This document shows positions 63,059 to 64,000 of a stretch of DNA of 64,000 nucleotides, one piece after another. The notes beneath the pieces were generated by a model, which saw nothing but the letters and a program-made list of their open reading frames with translations, was not told where the DNA came from and ran no database searches. Every line of letters starts with the position of its first letter. Within the stretch, counting starts at the first letter, position 1. The position numbers were made by a program, and so were the translations under genes. The DNA is from Hydrogenophaga sp. (GTDB lineage Bacteria; Pseudomonadota; Gammaproteobacteria; Burkholderiales; Burkholderiaceae_C). The stretch covers positions 1 to 64,000 of the forward strand of contig NZ_WVZN01000034.1 in NCBI RefSeq assembly GCF_011772445.1. Reading direction: 5' to 3'.

Positions 63059-64000
63059 ATGCGATCCACGGACACCCGTCGCTGGGAGCTCGACGCCTTG
63101 CGCGGCCTGATGCTCATCCTGATGACGACGACCCACCTGCCGACGCGCTATGCGTCGATCACGGGACAGCCCCTGGGCTTCGTCTCGGCCGCCGAGGGCT
63201 TCGTCTTTCTCTCCGCCTACATGGCCGGCCTGGTGTACGCGGCCCGCGGACGGCGCGACGGTGAGGATGCGATGCGCCGGGCTTTCTGGGGGCGCGCGGT
63301 GGCGCTCTATGCCTGCCAGATCGCGCTGATCGGCTTCGCCTTCACCGTGATCGCGGGCCTCGCCGTGGCGGGCCGCCAGCCCGCCGTCACCGACCTGCTC
63401 GCCTTCTACCTGGCCGAGCCGCTGACGGCCATGCTGAGCGCGGCACTGCTGCTCTACAACCCCGCGCTGCTGGACATCCTGCCCATCTATATCGTGTTCA
63501 TGGTGGTCAGCCCGCTGGTGATCATGCATGGGCGCCGCGGTGCCTGGGGCTGGATGCTGGGGCTGAGCCTGGCGCTGTGGTTCGGCGCTCAATTCGGCCT
63601 GGGTCCCCTGCTGCACGGCGCCCTGCAGCGGGTGGTGGCGCTGCCCGTGCGTTACCAGGACATGGGCGCCTTCGAGATCCTGGCCTGGCAGTTCCTGTGG
63701 ATGCTGGGCCTGTGGATGGGCGCCACGCGGCACGAGGCAGGCCCGAATCCGGTGCCGCCCATCCCGCGCTGGATGCTGTTGCTGGCGCTGTTCATGGCGC
63801 TGCTGTGCTTCGTCTGGCGCCACGCCGTCGGCCAGGTGCCGCTGCCGGGCGTGGACGCGGTCAATCGCCTGTTCGACAAGTGGACGCTGGGGCCGCTGCG
63901 CCTGCTGGACTTCCTGTCGCTGCTGTTGCTGGCCCTGCATGTCGGACCGGGCCTGGCGCGCCGCCTGCCGCGCCTGCGCGCGCTGGAGCTGCTGGGGCGC
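63059..64000 (+). CDS. OpgC-like membrane acyltransferase (second copy, cut by window end)
   Basis: The ATG at 63059 opens a frame that stays open to base 64000 (314 codons). The start RRWELDALRGLMLILMTTTH and FVSAAEGFVFLSAYMAG match the first OpgC copy nearly residue for residue. The central parts (PALLDILPIYIVFMVVSPL, FEILAWQFLWMLGLWMG) are also shared. A tandem duplication is therefore likely. The C-terminus lies outside the window. Confidence 0.87.
   Translation, partial: MRSTDTRRWELDALRGLMLILMTTTHLPTRYASITGQPLGFVSAAEGFVFLSAYMAGLVYAARGRRDGEDAMRRAFWGRAVALYACQIALIGFAFTVIAGLAVAGRQPAVTDLLAFYLAEPLTAMLSAALLLYNPALLDILPIYIVFMVVSPLVIMHGRRGAWGWMLGLSLALWFGAQFGLGPLLHGALQRVVALPVRYQDMGAFEILAWQFLWMLGLWMGATRHEAGPNPVPPIPRWMLLLALFMALLCFVWRHAVGQVPLPGVDAVNRLFDKWTLGPLRLLDFLSLLLLALHVGPGLARRLPRLRALELLGR

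Overview
The window reads as a chromosome segment of a GC-rich betaproteobacterium. Comamonadaceae is likely, and Hydrogenophaga-like is my best guess from gene content; no rRNA or taxonomic marker is present. I see no rRNA, tRNA or CRISPR array. About 33 kb at the left is a dense metal and metalloid resistance island. A Tn7-like transposition module lies to its right, and ordinary housekeeping and transport genes fill the last 20 kb.

Region 1 (1-10.7 kb), copper and other metals. It starts with a cut-off sensor kinase and its response regulator. A leftward operon follows: CDF exporter, DUF3703, CzcI-like, DsbB, DsbA-like and Sco1, driven from a MerR-type promoter with a 19-bp spacer. Then come copK, a CusRS-like pair and a rightward copper operon: TolC-like protein, multicopper oxidase, cupredoxin and CusF-like protein. 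copK and the copper operon share a 19-bp copper-box-like element.

Region 2 (10.7-14.3 kb), nickel. A His-tailed MFS exporter and a CsoR/RcnR-family repressor with InrS-like ligands face a His-rich exported protein, a HupE/UreJ permease and a membrane-anchored His-rich protein. A C-tract operator lies between the two arms.

Region 3 (14.3-25.4 kb), arsenite respiration or oxidation. A leftward arxB'-arxA-arxB-arxC-arxD set plus a nitroreductase diverges from arxX-arxS-arxR. The intergenic DNA holds a perfect -24/-12 sigma-54 promoter and two GTTACC-N4-GGTAAC palindromes exactly 42 bp apart.

Region 4 (25.4-33.5 kb), arsenic detoxification. One long leftward operon encodes GAPDH, ArsJ, ArsR, ArsC, ACR3, a second ArsR, ArsO-like, ArsK-like and ArsH proteins. 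Two different ArsR operator sequences are visible. Arsenate formed by Arx can be disposed of as 1-arseno-3-phosphoglycerate (GAPDH/ArsJ) or reduced and exported (ArsC/ACR3).

Region 5 (33.6-43.6 kb), mobile and accessory DNA. It holds an Mrr-like nuclease, a frameshifted gene, a tnsA-like/tniA/tniB/tniQ operon, two unknown genes and a cluster of AAATTGACC-type repeats that may mark a transposon end.

Region 6 (43.6-64 kb). It holds a Cu+ P-type ATPase, an FMN reductase, an MBL hydrolase, a basic amino-acid ABC transporter with an AstE-like peptidase, and a penicillin acylase homologue. It also holds an acyltransferase next to a CqsS-like hybrid kinase (a candidate signalling pair), a cyclase-FHA protein, an LD-carboxypeptidase, a TadA-dehalogenase fusion and two tandem OpgC-like genes, the second cut by the window end.
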